Positions 1 through 8,613 of a stretch of DNA of 64,000 bases are shown in pieces; the first letter of the stretch is position 1; each line of letters starts with the position of its first letter. The notes beneath the pieces were generated by a model. It saw only the letters and a program-made list of their open reading frames with translations, was not told the origin of the DNA and searched no databases. The stretch lies in NCBI GenBank assembly GCA_002431395.1, contig DJEU01000007.1, forward strand, positions 70,638 through 134,637, in the 5' to 3' direction. The translations under genes were made by a program, and so were the position numbers. The stretch comes from Lachnoclostridium sp. UBA5890. GTDB lineage: Bacteria; Bacillota; Clostridia; Lachnospirales; Lachnospiraceae.

Positions 1-2
1 AG

Positions 3-1430
3 ACGACAGGAAATGACAAAATTTGGAATACCGGCAAGCTGCAAATTAAGAATCTGGCATTTGGCTACGGCAATTATGTCATTCCGTATTATCCGACGAC
101 GGCTTTTTCCCTTGCCGGGGGGCGAAGTTTGTCCGCCGTTCCGGGCATTGAATATGAGACGGAATATTATCCGATGCTTTACCGTGAGTTGAAAAATGGT
201 TTGATCGCGAACCATTATAATCTTGCTGGCAATGAATACTGGACGGAAACGCAGGAAAAGCGTAACCAGATGACAGAATTTGTAAAAAAATATTTTACGG
301 AAGTGCCGGAAGATGCCACGTCGATCACAGAAGAATATAAGGCGTATCTGGCAGCACAGGGAAATCTGCTGGAGCAGTACCAGCAGGGTTCGGCTTCTCT
401 TTACCAGATTATTGAAGAGACGCGAAATTATATCATGAATGATACCAAATACACTCTTTCACCGGGCAAGACACCGCGGTCGAAAGAGGCAGTTACGTAT
501 TTCTTGAAGGAAAATAAAAAGGGTTACAGTGCCCATTATGCGACGGCGGCAGCTGTTCTTTTGCGAAGTATCGGCATTCCGACACGTTATGCAGAAGGCG
601 TTTATGTCAGCAAAGAGGAACTTGCTGATGTGACAAATGATCAGACGGAAATCTCGGTCAGCGATAAGGATCTGCATGCCTGGGTTGAGGTTTATCAGGA
701 AGATTATGGATTTGTTCCGGTAGAATTTACACCGGGACGAGGCGATGAAGATGCCGAATCTTCGCCAGTTTCTGATGAGGATTCCGAACAAAGCCAAGAT
801 CAGAACCAGAATCAAAGTGATGGAAATGGCGGGGGCGAAGGACAGCTTTCTGTCGCAACACCGACGCCGGAACCGGAAGAAGATATGACGTTTGAAAATA
901 TTCAGACAGACAATTACAATCACGAAGATCAGGTACAGGAGGAAACTTCTCCAAGTGAGACCGCGGATAAGAAGGATTCCAATTCTTCGGACCAGTCAAA
1001 ATCGATGCCAATATTTGTAAAAATACTTTTGGCTGTGCTGATTGTTATCGTCGCACTTATCTTGGCCGCTGAAATTCAACGCCGCGTGCGTATCATGATC
1101 TTCAAAAACCAGCTCCGCCATGACAAGACATCGCGTCAGATTCTTCTGCTTTATCATCAGCTGGAAAAGGCGTTTGTGCAGAAACACATTCGTTATACCG
1201 GTCAGACAGTAGCAGAATACAGCCGTGAGATTGCAAAAGCTTATGAACTGGAAGAAGAAATGGTTCATGCCTTTATCGCAGATGTATTTTGTGCGAAATT
1301 CAGCAAAGACCGGTTTGACAAGACGGAAGTGTACGAATACCGCCAGGAATACCGCGTCATCCGCCACCGCATTTATGGACAGCTGAAATGGCCAATGAAA
1401 TTGTATTATATGTATGTGCTTTGTGTATAG
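3..1430 (+). CDS. Transglutaminase-like membrane protein, C-terminal part (5' end outside window)
   Basis: The frame is open to the left edge, so the N-terminus is missing; in TgpA-like proteins it is usually a block of membrane helices. Visible in order are an extracytoplasmic region, a transglutaminase-core segment (GYSAHYATA, then DLHAWVEVY, then VEFTPG), a Ser/Gln/Asp-rich linker, one membrane helix near bases 1005-1075 and a cytoplasmic helical tail of about 110 residues resembling DUF4129. Such proteins act at the cell envelope. Oddly, the position that normally holds the catalytic Cys is Ser (AGT, 528-530), and the usual Asp position reads Glu. The His remains. It may therefore be a non-catalytic or altered enzyme. 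The family call is fairly sure; activity is doubtful. Confidence 0.8.
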   Translation, partial: TTGNDKIWNTGKLQIKNLAFGYGNYVIPYYPTTAFSLAGGRSLSAVPGIEYETEYYPMLYRELKNGLIANHYNLAGNEYWTETQEKRNQMTEFVKKYFTEVPEDATSITEEYKAYLAAQGNLLEQYQQGSASLYQIIEETRNYIMNDTKYTLSPGKTPRSKEAVTYFLKENKKGYSAHYATAAAVLLRSIGIPTRYAEGVYVSKEELADVTNDQTEISVSDKDLHAWVEVYQEDYGFVPVEFTPGRGDEDAESSPVSDEDSEQSQDQNQNQSDGNGGGEGQLSVATPTPEPEEDMTFENIQTDNYNHEDQVQEETSPSETADKKDSNSSDQSKSMPIFVKILLAVLIVIVALILAAEIQRRVRIMIFKNQLRHDKTSRQILLLYHQLEKAFVQKHIRYTGQTVAEYSREIAKAYELEEEMVHAFIADVFCAKFSKDRFDKTEVYEYRQEYRVIRHRIYGQLKWPMKLYYMYVLCV

Positions 1431-1435
1431 ATGAC

Positions 1436-1562
1436 GAAGCCGTAGTTTTCTCGTTTTCGGGACCGCTTGCGCTTAGAGAACCCACGTAGCGGTGCATGAG
1501 GGCACAGAACGCCCTCTATGCACCGACGGTGTTCTAATCCCTCACGAGAAAACTACGGCTTC
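1436..1562. repeat. Large nested palindrome in intergenic DNA
   Basis: Perfect 18-bp inverted arms at 1436-1453 and 1545-1562 enclose a second imperfect inverted repeat (1491-1503 against 1511-1524). The whole 127-bp unit can fold into one long hairpin. It starts six bases after the stop of the preceding gene. There is no long T-run, so it is more like a dispersed intergenic palindromic repeat than a simple terminator, although it could also end transcription. The rest of 1563-1690 shows only a weaker inverted repeat (near 1617-1630 and 1660-1676) and no gene. Confidence 0.75.
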
Positions 1563-1692
1563 TCTTTAGTGCACTGAGGAAGTGAGGTGAGCGGGGAAGG
1601 AGAAAGTGGAGTCTGGAAGGCAACGGGGAAAGGGAAAACTATGGAAATATGTTGCCTTCCCCCGTCAGCAAAAGGCAACAAGCCTAAAATTA

Positions 1693-1731
1693 AAAGAAGC
1701 TGTGCATTACGAATGCAGCAGCTTCTTTTTT
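1693..1731 (-). terminator. Rho-independent terminator of the 50-residue ORF (works in both directions)
   Basis: The stem AAGAAGC/GCTTCTT is extended by TGCAT/ATGCA, with a T-run on the plus strand and an A/T-rich flank on the other side. It abuts the stop codon of the leftward small gene and also lies downstream of the rightward transglutaminase gene, so it may serve both. Confidence 0.7.
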
Positions 1732-1882
1732 AGTCGTTTCGATGCTTCAAAATGATTTCCTCAAATCGTCGGTTCGATGCCTCCATCTCCTCTTCGGTTT
1801 CCAATAATTCAATTTCTGCGTTTTCCCGATCCAATTCTTCTAACAAATCGAAGAGATCGTCATCTGTGAAAAATGTCTCCAT
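1730..1882 (-). CDS. Small acidic helical protein, 50 residues, unknown function
   Basis: This short leftward gene starts at an ATG about eight bases after a GAGG ribosome site. It encodes 50 residues that are almost entirely Glu/Asp/Leu-rich helix (begins METFFTDDDL, ends KHRND). A hairpin terminator overlaps its stop codon, so it looks like an independent transcription unit. An ATG eight bases upstream is in another frame that stops early. I do not recognise the family. The clean start, acidic coiled composition and terminator support a real gene, but translation is unproven. Confidence 0.6.
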   Translation of the reverse strand: METFFTDDDLFDLLEELDRENAEIELLETEEEMEASNRRFEEIILKHRND

Positions 1883-2042
1883 GATGTCATACCTCTTTCC
1901 TTGATACTACTATCATTCTAACATAAAAAATTCGACCCGACAAGGGGGAGTTTTTTCGAAATCCTTTTCGGTATTTAACATGCTGTAAGACATATTGGAA
2001 ACTAAAAAATATGTATATGTTATTAGGTGTTGTAGTATTGTT

Positions 2043-2094
2043 CAAAAAATGAGAGTCTGGATTTCACAATGAGAAATCCAAATCTCATTTTTGA
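2043..2094 (-). terminator. Terminator downstream of spoVAF
   Basis: A long imperfect stem (CAAAAAATGAGAG... against ...CTCATTTTTG) lies just past the stop of the leftward germination gene. A/T-rich tails on both sides give a terminator in the leftward direction. Confidence 0.7.
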
Positions 2095-2108
2095 AAAACA
2101 TTACATCG

Positions 2109-3530
2109 CTAATTTTTCTTCTCCGAACGCGGCAGGCTGACACGGAAGAATCGCTTCATGCACTGGCGCAGATTAAATGGAATGAGTGGGTAAATATAAC
2201 TCTTTCCGGAAATGGTTTTGTTAAATACGATGCAGGCGATAGTCAGCAGCGTGCCGGCGATAAAGCCGTAGATATCAAACCATGCAGTGAGGCATAAAAG
2301 GATGATACGCATAAATTTCAGCGCATAGCCAAGTTCAAAACTGACCTGCGTATAATTTGCTACAGCGACAAACGCCATATAAAGCATTACTTCGGCATTA
2401 AACCAGCCGGAACTCACGGTGTAATCCCCAAGGATAATACCAGCAACTACACTCAGAGGTGTACTGAACATTGTTGGAGTGTTGAGCGAGGCAAGCCGCA
2501 GACCGTCGATGGCAAATTCCAGTAAAAGAAATTGGTAAAGAATCGGTACATTGACGGGTTCGCTGATCTGGATAAAATTCAGGCACTCCGGAATCCAGGA
2601 AGGATTTGACAATAGCAGCAGCAAAACCGGAGTCAGGAAGACGGCGGCAAGGTTGATGACAATACGCGATAAGCGTAAATAGGTCCCGGTAATGGGGGGA
2701 AAGTAATAGTCATCGGCGTCTTCGATAATATCAAAGACCGACGTCGGCAGAATCATGGCAGACGGCGAATTGTCCACAAGAACGACGATACTTCCCTCCA
2801 GGATACTGGCTGCGGTAGTGTCAGGGCGCTCGGTAAATTTGAATTTAGGGAATGGATTATACCATTTGTGCTGATACAGGCATTCTGCCAGACTTTCCTG
2901 ATTCATTGTCAGAGCGTCAATGTCAATGCTGTCAATGCGGTTCCGGATGTCATCCAGCATTTCCTTTTCGACGCGGTCGCCCATATAGGCAATGACAACA
3001 TCGGTGCGGGAACTTTTGCCGACCGTATGCATTTCCATAACAAGGTCCGTCGAGCGGATGCGGCGGCGGATCAAAGCGGTATTGAATACGACTGTTTCGA
3101 CGAAACCATCTTTGGAACCGCGCATAACACGGTCTTTTTCCGGCTCATTGACACCGCGCGCAGGATAATTTCGAAAATCAATTGACAGCAGTTTGTCGTA
3201 ACCATCGATCAGAAGCACCGGAACGCCGGAAAGAACCCATTGTATGAGGGCATTTTCGTCCTCAACCAGATCGATTTCGCCGTAAGGGAGACTGGTCTTT
3301 AAGAAATCGTGCGCGTTTTCGGGCATTTGATACGGTGTGATTTTATAGAGAAATTCCATGATCTTTTCCATCACTTCATCTTTGCAAAAGCCATCAATAA
3401 TGTAAAAACAGGCAGTTTTTCCGCCAATGGTGATGACGCGGTAGATCAGGTCAAAACTTTTATCGACCTGAAGAAGCGAATCAATCTTTTTTTTGTTGGT
3501 GGAAAAATCTTTGGAAAATGTACTCGCCAT
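2109..3530 (-). CDS. spoVAF: GerA-family spore protein, SpoVAF type
   Basis: The protein of 473 residues has the two-part GerA architecture: a cytoplasmic N-terminal domain of about 290 residues (MASTFSKDF... through LPTSVFDIIEDADDYYFPP), then four to five membrane helices with conserved NTPTMFSTPLS and IILGDY segments. SpoVAF and GerAA proteins sit in the spore inner membrane and act in germination; SpoVAF is linked to the SpoVA calcium-dipicolinate channel. The start was placed at the ATG preceded by AAAGGAGG rather than 28 codons upstream. It stands alone, without adjacent spoVA channel genes or gerB/gerC partners, which favours SpoVAF over a nutrient receptor A subunit. Its presence supports a spore-former. 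Confidence 0.85.
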   Translation of the reverse strand: MASTFSKDFSTNKKKIDSLLQVDKSFDLIYRVITIGGKTACFYIIDGFCKDEVMEKIMEFLYKITPYQMPENAHDFLKTSLPYGEIDLVEDENALIQWVLSGVPVLLIDGYDKLLSIDFRNYPARGVNEPEKDRVMRGSKDGFVETVVFNTALIRRRIRSTDLVMEMHTVGKSSRTDVVIAYMGDRVEKEMLDDIRNRIDSIDIDALTMNQESLAECLYQHKWYNPFPKFKFTERPDTTAASILEGSIVVLVDNSPSAMILPTSVFDIIEDADDYYFPPITGTYLRLSRIVINLAAVFLTPVLLLLLSNPSWIPECLNFIQISEPVNVPILYQFLLLEFAIDGLRLASLNTPTMFSTPLSVVAGIILGDYTVSSGWFNAEVMLYMAFVAVANYTQVSFELGYALKFMRIILLCLTAWFDIYGFIAGTLLTIACIVFNKTISGKSYIYPLIPFNLRQCMKRFFRVSLPRSEKKN

Positions 3531-3736
3531 ATAAAAACCTCCTTTTGCGGGTAGTATGTGCGGAAAAGGGACAAAATATCCGAAAAATATAATATTGACA
3601 AAAACTAAGAACACTTATAAAATGATATCAGGATCGAAAAAAGCAAAAGATCCTACATAAAAAAGCAGTAAAATTGCTGCAAAAATAGAAATAAGATAGA
3701 AAAGTGCACCGTAGAGTGCGGGAAAGTGAGGAAATT

Positions 3737-3913
3737 ATGAACATACCGGGTGACCCCATTATTTTGCTGAGCTATGCAAACACGCAGCTGCGCGATCAAT
3801 ATGCGACGCTTGAGGAATTTTGCAAAACCAATGAGATCGACCAAGAGGCTTTATGTGAAAGCCTGGGAAGTTTGGACTATCATTATGATGAGGTGACAAA
3901 CCAGTTCATATAA
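3737..3913 (+). CDS. DUF4250 domain protein
   Basis: A 58-residue protein beginning MNIPGDPIILLSYANTQLRD and containing LEEFCKTNEIDQEALCESLGSLDY. This matches the short DUF4250 family common in Clostridia, whose function is unknown. The start uses a GTGAGGA site five bases upstream; an earlier in-frame ATG lacks one. It is five bases before the acetyltransferase gene, so the two are probably co-transcribed. Confidence 0.75.
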   Translation: MNIPGDPIILLSYANTQLRDQYATLEEFCKTNEIDQEALCESLGSLDYHYDEVTNQFI

Positions 3914-3918
3914 GATGC

Positions 3919-4347
3919 ATGAATATACAAGAGATTACATTTGGACACGAGATATCGATAGAAGACTACAATAATCTACGGGGAAGTGTCGACTTTATCC
4001 GTATTATACCAAAGCGTGCAGAGCGGGCATTGGCACATTCGCTCTATAAGATTATTGCGCTCGATCACGGCAAACCGGTCGGCATGGCGCGTGTAGTCGG
4101 AGACGGTGGTTATGTGTTTTTTATTTGTGATGTTATCGTGCATCCGGATTACCAGTCACAGGGACTGGGACGGAAAATCATAGAAAATGTACTTGGCTGG
4201 CTGGAAGACCAGGTGGAAGAGGGGGAAACCATCATGGTAAACCTGATGTCAGCGATGAATAAAGAAGAATTTTACGGAAAACTTGGTTTCCATAAGAGAC
4301 CATTTGGAAATCATGGTTCCGGTATGTCAAGATGGATCAGCAAATAA
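3919..4347 (+). CDS. GNAT family N-acetyltransferase
   Basis: A 142-residue single-domain GNAT protein. The acetyl-CoA binding signature is visible as VIVHPDYQSQGLGRKIIENVL (Q/RxxGxG/A loop), preceded by the usual strand ending FFICDVIV and followed by KEEFYGKLGF. It would transfer an acetyl group from acetyl-CoA to an amine; the substrate cannot be told from sequence. The gene lies between the DUF4250 and thioesterase genes with short gaps, forming a probable operon. Confidence 0.85.
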   Translation: MNIQEITFGHEISIEDYNNLRGSVDFIRIIPKRAERALAHSLYKIIALDHGKPVGMARVVGDGGYVFFICDVIVHPDYQSQGLGRKIIENVLGWLEDQVEEGETIMVNLMSAMNKEEFYGKLGFHKRPFGNHGSGMSRWISK

Positions 4348-4365
4348 AGATGGAGATGAGTGACA

Positions 4366-5091
4366 ATGTACAAATGTAAAGATCGCGTGTCATACAGCCG
4401 AATTGACACAGAAGGTAAATTAAAAGTATATGCTATCGTAAATGCCATGCAGGACTGCAGTCTGTTTCACAGCGAAGATGTAGGACTTTCTTGTATGGAT
4501 CTGAAAAGTGAAGATGCACATGCCTGGCTTGTAAATTCCTGGGATATTGTGATCAAGCGTCGTCCGATTATGGGGGAAGTGTTTGAGGTATCGACATGGC
4601 CTTACAAGATGAGAGGCGTATTTGGAATGCGTAATTTTGTGATGAAAACAGAAGAAGGCGAAACTCTTGCGTATGCAGATTCGCATTGGTTTTTCTTTGA
4701 TCAGAAGTCGGGAACACCGGTAAAGCCGGAGCCGGAGGATTATGAAGCCTATGGGATGGAAGAGCCATATCCGATGGAATATAAACCAAGAAAGATCAAA
4801 ATACCGGAAAATCTTGTATATTGTGACAGTATCACGGTGTGCGAGAATCATATGGATACCAATTCCCATATGAATAATGGAGAATACGTACGTCTGGCAG
4901 CCGACCACCTGCCATTTGGGTTTGAAGTGGAAGAACTCCGTGTCGAATACCGACTGGCTGCGAAACTTGGCGACGAGGTACAATGTTATACCTGTGAACA
5001 GGAAGAGGGATTTTATGTCGTTATGACGGATAAAGAAAAATCCCCATTTGCGATTACCTGCTTTAAAGGCAGAATCGAAGAAAGGAAATAA
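4366..5091 (+). CDS. Acyl-ACP thioesterase (double hotdog fold)
   Basis: The protein of 241 residues has two hotdog halves, as in bacterial FatA/FatB-like acyl-ACP thioesterases. The first half contains SYSRIDTEGKL and WDIVIKRRP; the second carries the active-site-like NSHMNNGEYV stretch (residues about 165-175). It hydrolyses acyl-ACP to free fatty acids during fatty acid synthesis. The start follows GGAGATGAG at normal spacing. It ends three bases before the TTG start of the next gene, suggesting translational coupling. Confidence 0.85.
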   Translation: MYKCKDRVSYSRIDTEGKLKVYAIVNAMQDCSLFHSEDVGLSCMDLKSEDAHAWLVNSWDIVIKRRPIMGEVFEVSTWPYKMRGVFGMRNFVMKTEEGETLAYADSHWFFFDQKSGTPVKPEPEDYEAYGMEEPYPMEYKPRKIKIPENLVYCDSITVCENHMDTNSHMNNGEYVRLAADHLPFGFEVEELRVEYRLAAKLGDEVQCYTCEQEEGFYVVMTDKEKSPFAITCFKGRIEERK

Positions 5092-5093
5092 TC

Positions 5094-5942
5094 TTGCAGA
5101 CTATGGAAGAAAAAATACTCGGACGCATGTCGCGTCTGTATGTGACAAAAATGACGAAAAACGGAGTATACCTTGGTTCTTATGAATATCCGGAACTGAA
5201 AGTACTCCTGCCAAATAATCAGGTGCCGAAAGGAACAGAGCGCGGCGATATTTTTCAGGTGTTTCTGTATAAAGACTCGGAAGACCGTTTGATCGCGACG
5301 ACGACAGAACCTTATGTGCAGTTAGGACAGATGGCACGCCTGAAAGTAACCGATGTGACAGGAATCGGAGCATTTCTTGACTGGGGACTTGCGAAAGATC
5401 TGTTCCTGCCATTTAAAGAGCAGACACATCGTGTAAAGAAAGGCGAGCAGGTATTGGCAGCACTTTACATCGATAAGAGCAGCCGCCTATGTGCGACGAT
5501 GCATATTTATGATTATCTTCGCACCGATGGAGACTTTACCGAGGGCGATCATGTCGATGGAATGGTGTATGAGATTTTGGATTCGTTTGGTGCCTTTGTG
5601 GCAGTGGCAGATCAGTATTCTGCGTTGATCCCTCACAATGAGATGAATCGTGAACTTCATGTAGGAGACAATGTTCATGCCCGTATCAAAGAAATCCGGG
5701 AAGATGGAAAATTGACACTCAGTCTGCAGGAAAAACTGCCGGTTCAGATGGGAATGGATGCAGAAAGTATTCTTGCGAGATTAGAGGCAGAAGGTGGTTT
5801 TTTGCCATTTCATGATAAAACGTCGCCGGAAATCATCAAGCGCGAATTTAAAATGAGTAAAAATGCCTATAAACGAGCAATCGGACGACTGATGAAAGAA
5901 AAGAAAATAGAAATCCGATCCGATGGAATTAAGTTGATCTAG
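5094..5942 (+). CDS. cvfB: CvfB-like S1 RNA-binding protein
   Basis: A 282-residue protein with tandem S1-like OB folds (first from about residue 10, second around 70-140, third around 150-215) and a C-terminal winged-helix-like segment (SPEIIKREFKMSKNAYKRAIGRLMKE). This order is typical of CvfB/YitL proteins, which bind RNA and affect virulence gene expression in staphylococci. A TTG start is chosen because AAAGGA sits eight bases before it; the ATG nine bases further would be 17 bases away. A small hairpin with a T-run follows the stop and overlaps the convergent helicase gene end. Confidence 0.8.
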   Translation: MQTMEEKILGRMSRLYVTKMTKNGVYLGSYEYPELKVLLPNNQVPKGTERGDIFQVFLYKDSEDRLIATTTEPYVQLGQMARLKVTDVTGIGAFLDWGLAKDLFLPFKEQTHRVKKGEQVLAALYIDKSSRLCATMHIYDYLRTDGDFTEGDHVDGMVYEILDSFGAFVAVADQYSALIPHNEMNRELHVGDNVHARIKEIREDGKLTLSLQEKLPVQMGMDAESILARLEAEGGFLPFHDKTSPEIIKREFKMSKNAYKRAIGRLMKEKKIEIRSDGIKLI

Positions 5943-5952
5943 TTTTGAAACA

Positions 5953-8370
5953 CTAGTCCGGAGAGAAATCCGGATTTTCCCAAAAGGAATGGAGGATATC
6001 TTTCATTCCTTTTTTATTTGTAATCTTGTAAGGTACCCATTCTTTTGGAAATAAATGAGAATAACTATTGCCGGCAAAGCGTTCATCTAAGAGCAGGATG
6101 ACACCGCGGTCGGAAGAAGTACGGATCACGCGGCCGCCCGCCTGAAAAACCTTGTTGATGCCGGGATACAGGTAGGCATAGTCAAAGCCGTGTCCATTTT
6201 TTTCGTCGTAATATTGTTTAAATAATTCGCGTTCTTCGCAAACCTGCGGAAGGCCGGTTCCCACGATCGCAGTACCGATCAGACGGTCATCTTTCAGATC
6301 AATGCCTTCGCTGAAAATGCCCCCCATAACACAGAGGCCTACAAGCGTGTAGTCATTTTCGGCATCAAAAGTAGCCAGAAATTCTTCCTTTTCTGATTCT
6401 GACATATTTTGACATTGTTCGATGATTTGTGTCTGCTCTGGGAGATGAAGCTGGTCTTTTACCTGGCGTAAAAAGGCGTAGGAAGGGAAGAAAATGATAT
6501 AATTTCCCTGCTTTGCCTGCACAAATTCCTCGATGTAGCCGGCGATACGGCGGTATTCTGCGAGAGAACGCCGTGTGTATTTGCTGGTGACATCATTGGC
6601 GATCACGATGCGCCGCTGGTCCGGCGTAAACGAAGATTTGGCATAGACGGCATAGTCTTCTTCAGTCGTCGAAAGTTGCTCCATGTAATAGCGGATCGGC
6701 AGCAGGGTGGCAGAGAAAAAGACCGTACTGCGCGCCTGTTCTTCGGCGTCACTGAGTCGCGTCGAAGGATCCATACATTGCAGCTTGATGCGGAAATTTC
6801 CGGATTCCTCATAATCGGTGTAAATGCGGTATTTTTCATCTTTGGTGTCGTTCATATTGAGAAAATGCCGGACGGCAAAAAATAAGTTCAAAATCGTTTC
6901 GCGCTCGGGAAGTTCCTTCACTTCTTTTGTCAAAAGTTCAAAACTGTTTACGACGCGCAGCAACTGGAATTCAAAAGAAGAAATGTCCTCCAGAAGCTCA
7001 AAATGATCGCAGGCATGCTTCCATTCAAGCATGGTTTTATTGCACCGGTCCAGCGAAGCGGCAAAAATCTTAAATAAATATTTTACTTCGGATGGATAAT
7101 TTTTGGTGGATTCCTCATTTATAATACGTTTTACTTTCAAAAAATCTTCTTTTACGAGCACGGCGCTGTACATTTCTCTGGCACGCTCCACGAGATTATG
7201 GGCTTCATCAATCAAAAAGGCAAAATTTCCTTTCTTCTCTTCCGAAAAGAACCGCCGCAGATAGACATTGGGGTCAAAAGCATAATTGTAATCGCAGATA
7301 ATGCTGTCCGCAAAAAGAGCCGCATCGAGGCACATTTCGAACGGGCAGACATTGTGTTTTTCGGCATACGAAAGAATGGTATCCCGATTCATGTCGTTTT
7401 CATGGATCAGCATATCGTAAACACAGTCATTGACGCGGTCATAATGCCCCTTGGCATAAGGACAGGAGGCAGGATTACAATCCGGGCTGCCTTCCAGAAA
7501 GCACATTTTTTCCTTTGCCGTGATCGTAAGAAATTTAAAATGCAGCGACTGCTCTGACAAAAGTTGGAAACATTCCTGCGCGACCGTTCTCGTGATCGTT
7601 TTGGCAGTCAGATAAAAAAGGCGGTCGATCAGCCCTTCGCCCATTGCTTTCACCGACGGAAATACCGTGGAAATGGTCTTTCCGACCCCGGTGGGAGCCT
7701 GTATAAAAATTTTCTTTTTGTGCTCAATTGTTTTATATACGCAGGCGGCAAGTTCTTTCTGGCCGTCGCGGTATGGGAATGGGAACGTAAGCGACTGAAT
7801 CGAAGCATTTCGTTTTTTCTGCCAGTCAAATTCGTAGCGTGCCCATGGGGTATACAAGTCGACCAGATCCTGAAACCACGCGCGGATCTCTTCACTGCGG
7901 TAGGTTACCGGAAAACGGCGGATCTCCTCGCTCTCCAGATGGCAGTACGTCACCTGAACGGTGATAAATGCCGGATTTTCGGCTTCGCAGATCATATAGG
8001 CATAGCACATTGCCTGCGCTTTATGCACCAAAAGAGGTTCTTTTAACTGATGGATGTCCATAAAAACACCTTTAATCTCATCGACAAGAATTTCCGAGTC
8101 GTCGCGGAAGATGCCGTCAGCACGTCCCTCAATTTTCAAATCAAATTCTTCACCGGTTTCCTCGCTCTGCATTGTGACGTACGTAAATAAAGGAACCTCT
8201 GCCTGATAGCCGATTCCCATACTTTTTTGTATTTTTTTGTGAATTTTATTACCGAGCTGCATTGCCTCCGGATTCCGGGTGCCAAGACCGGTCGAATTGA
8301 TATCTCCTTCGCGAAAAATAAATTCCACCAGATTTCGCACGGAAATTTTTAATTCTCTGCGTTCCGCCAT
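5953..8370 (-). CDS. DinG/XPD-family ATP-dependent DNA helicase with N-terminal nuclease-like domain
   Basis: The protein has 805 residues. The N-terminal 180 residues carry a PD-(D/E)XK/Cas4-like pattern (KIEGRADGIF then ILVDEIKG). The helicase follows, with Walker A QAPTGVGKTIST, four Cys of a 4Fe-4S cluster region (CFLEGSPDCNPASCPYAKGHYDRVNDC), a DEAH box (LIDEAHNL) and a C-terminal motif FSEGIDLKDDRL. Members unwind DNA 5' to 3', and the nuclease-like domain suggests repair of branched or damaged DNA. The start is at MAERREL, preceded by AGAGGT; a longer frame upstream has no ribosome site. It runs convergently with the CvfB gene with 10 bases between stops. Confidence 0.85.
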   Translation of the reverse strand: MAERRELKISVRNLVEFIFREGDINSTGLGTRNPEAMQLGNKIHKKIQKSMGIGYQAEVPLFTYVTMQSEETGEEFDLKIEGRADGIFRDDSEILVDEIKGVFMDIHQLKEPLLVHKAQAMCYAYMICEAENPAFITVQVTYCHLESEEIRRFPVTYRSEEIRAWFQDLVDLYTPWARYEFDWQKKRNASIQSLTFPFPYRDGQKELAACVYKTIEHKKKIFIQAPTGVGKTISTVFPSVKAMGEGLIDRLFYLTAKTITRTVAQECFQLLSEQSLHFKFLTITAKEKMCFLEGSPDCNPASCPYAKGHYDRVNDCVYDMLIHENDMNRDTILSYAEKHNVCPFEMCLDAALFADSIICDYNYAFDPNVYLRRFFSEEKKGNFAFLIDEAHNLVERAREMYSAVLVKEDFLKVKRIINEESTKNYPSEVKYLFKIFAASLDRCNKTMLEWKHACDHFELLEDISSFEFQLLRVVNSFELLTKEVKELPERETILNLFFAVRHFLNMNDTKDEKYRIYTDYEESGNFRIKLQCMDPSTRLSDAEEQARSTVFFSATLLPIRYYMEQLSTTEEDYAVYAKSSFTPDQRRIVIANDVTSKYTRRSLAEYRRIAGYIEEFVQAKQGNYIIFFPSYAFLRQVKDQLHLPEQTQIIEQCQNMSESEKEEFLATFDAENDYTLVGLCVMGGIFSEGIDLKDDRLIGTAIVGTGLPQVCEERELFKQYYDEKNGHGFDYAYLYPGINKVFQAGGRVIRTSSDRGVILLLDERFAGNSYSHLFPKEWVPYKITNKKGMKDILHSFWENPDFSPD

Positions 8371-8453
8371 AAAAAGACCTCTTTTATCATTCTTCTGAAT
8401 AGTTAATTTTAGTATAGCAAAAAGGGGAGCATTTGGCAATCGGCAGATATGAG

Positions 8454-8480
8454 AAAAAGGCCACAATGTGACCTTTTTCT
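8454..8480. terminator. Short bidirectional terminator hairpin
   Basis: AAAAAGG-CAC / GTG-CCTTTTT symmetry around an AAT centre gives a stem with T-runs on both strands. It sits between two leftward genes and probably backs up the stronger terminator at 8542-8576. Confidence 0.6.
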
Positions 8481-8541
8481 GGGGAATAGAGAACTAAACT
8501 ATATATAGGCAATCATTAGGTTATCCCAATGATAACGGCAA

Positions 8542-8576
8542 TAAAAAATGGCAACTCGCCTAAGGCGAATCACCAT
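8542..8576 (-). terminator. Terminator of the YhfC-family gene
   Basis: On the minus strand a stem of about 14 bp around CGCCTTAGGCG is followed by TTTTTTATT, 38 bases past the stop of the leftward membrane protease gene. Confidence 0.75.
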
Positions 8577-8613
8577 TGATTCATATATATAGTATCGCAA
8601 AACGACACAGTTG

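Noticed and set aside
8496..8595. A MITE-like element: ACTATATATA / TATATATAGT arms around about 100 bases.
   Set aside because: The centre is better explained by the YhfC-gene terminator, the arms are short AT repeats with mismatches beyond ten bases, and no target duplication is visible.
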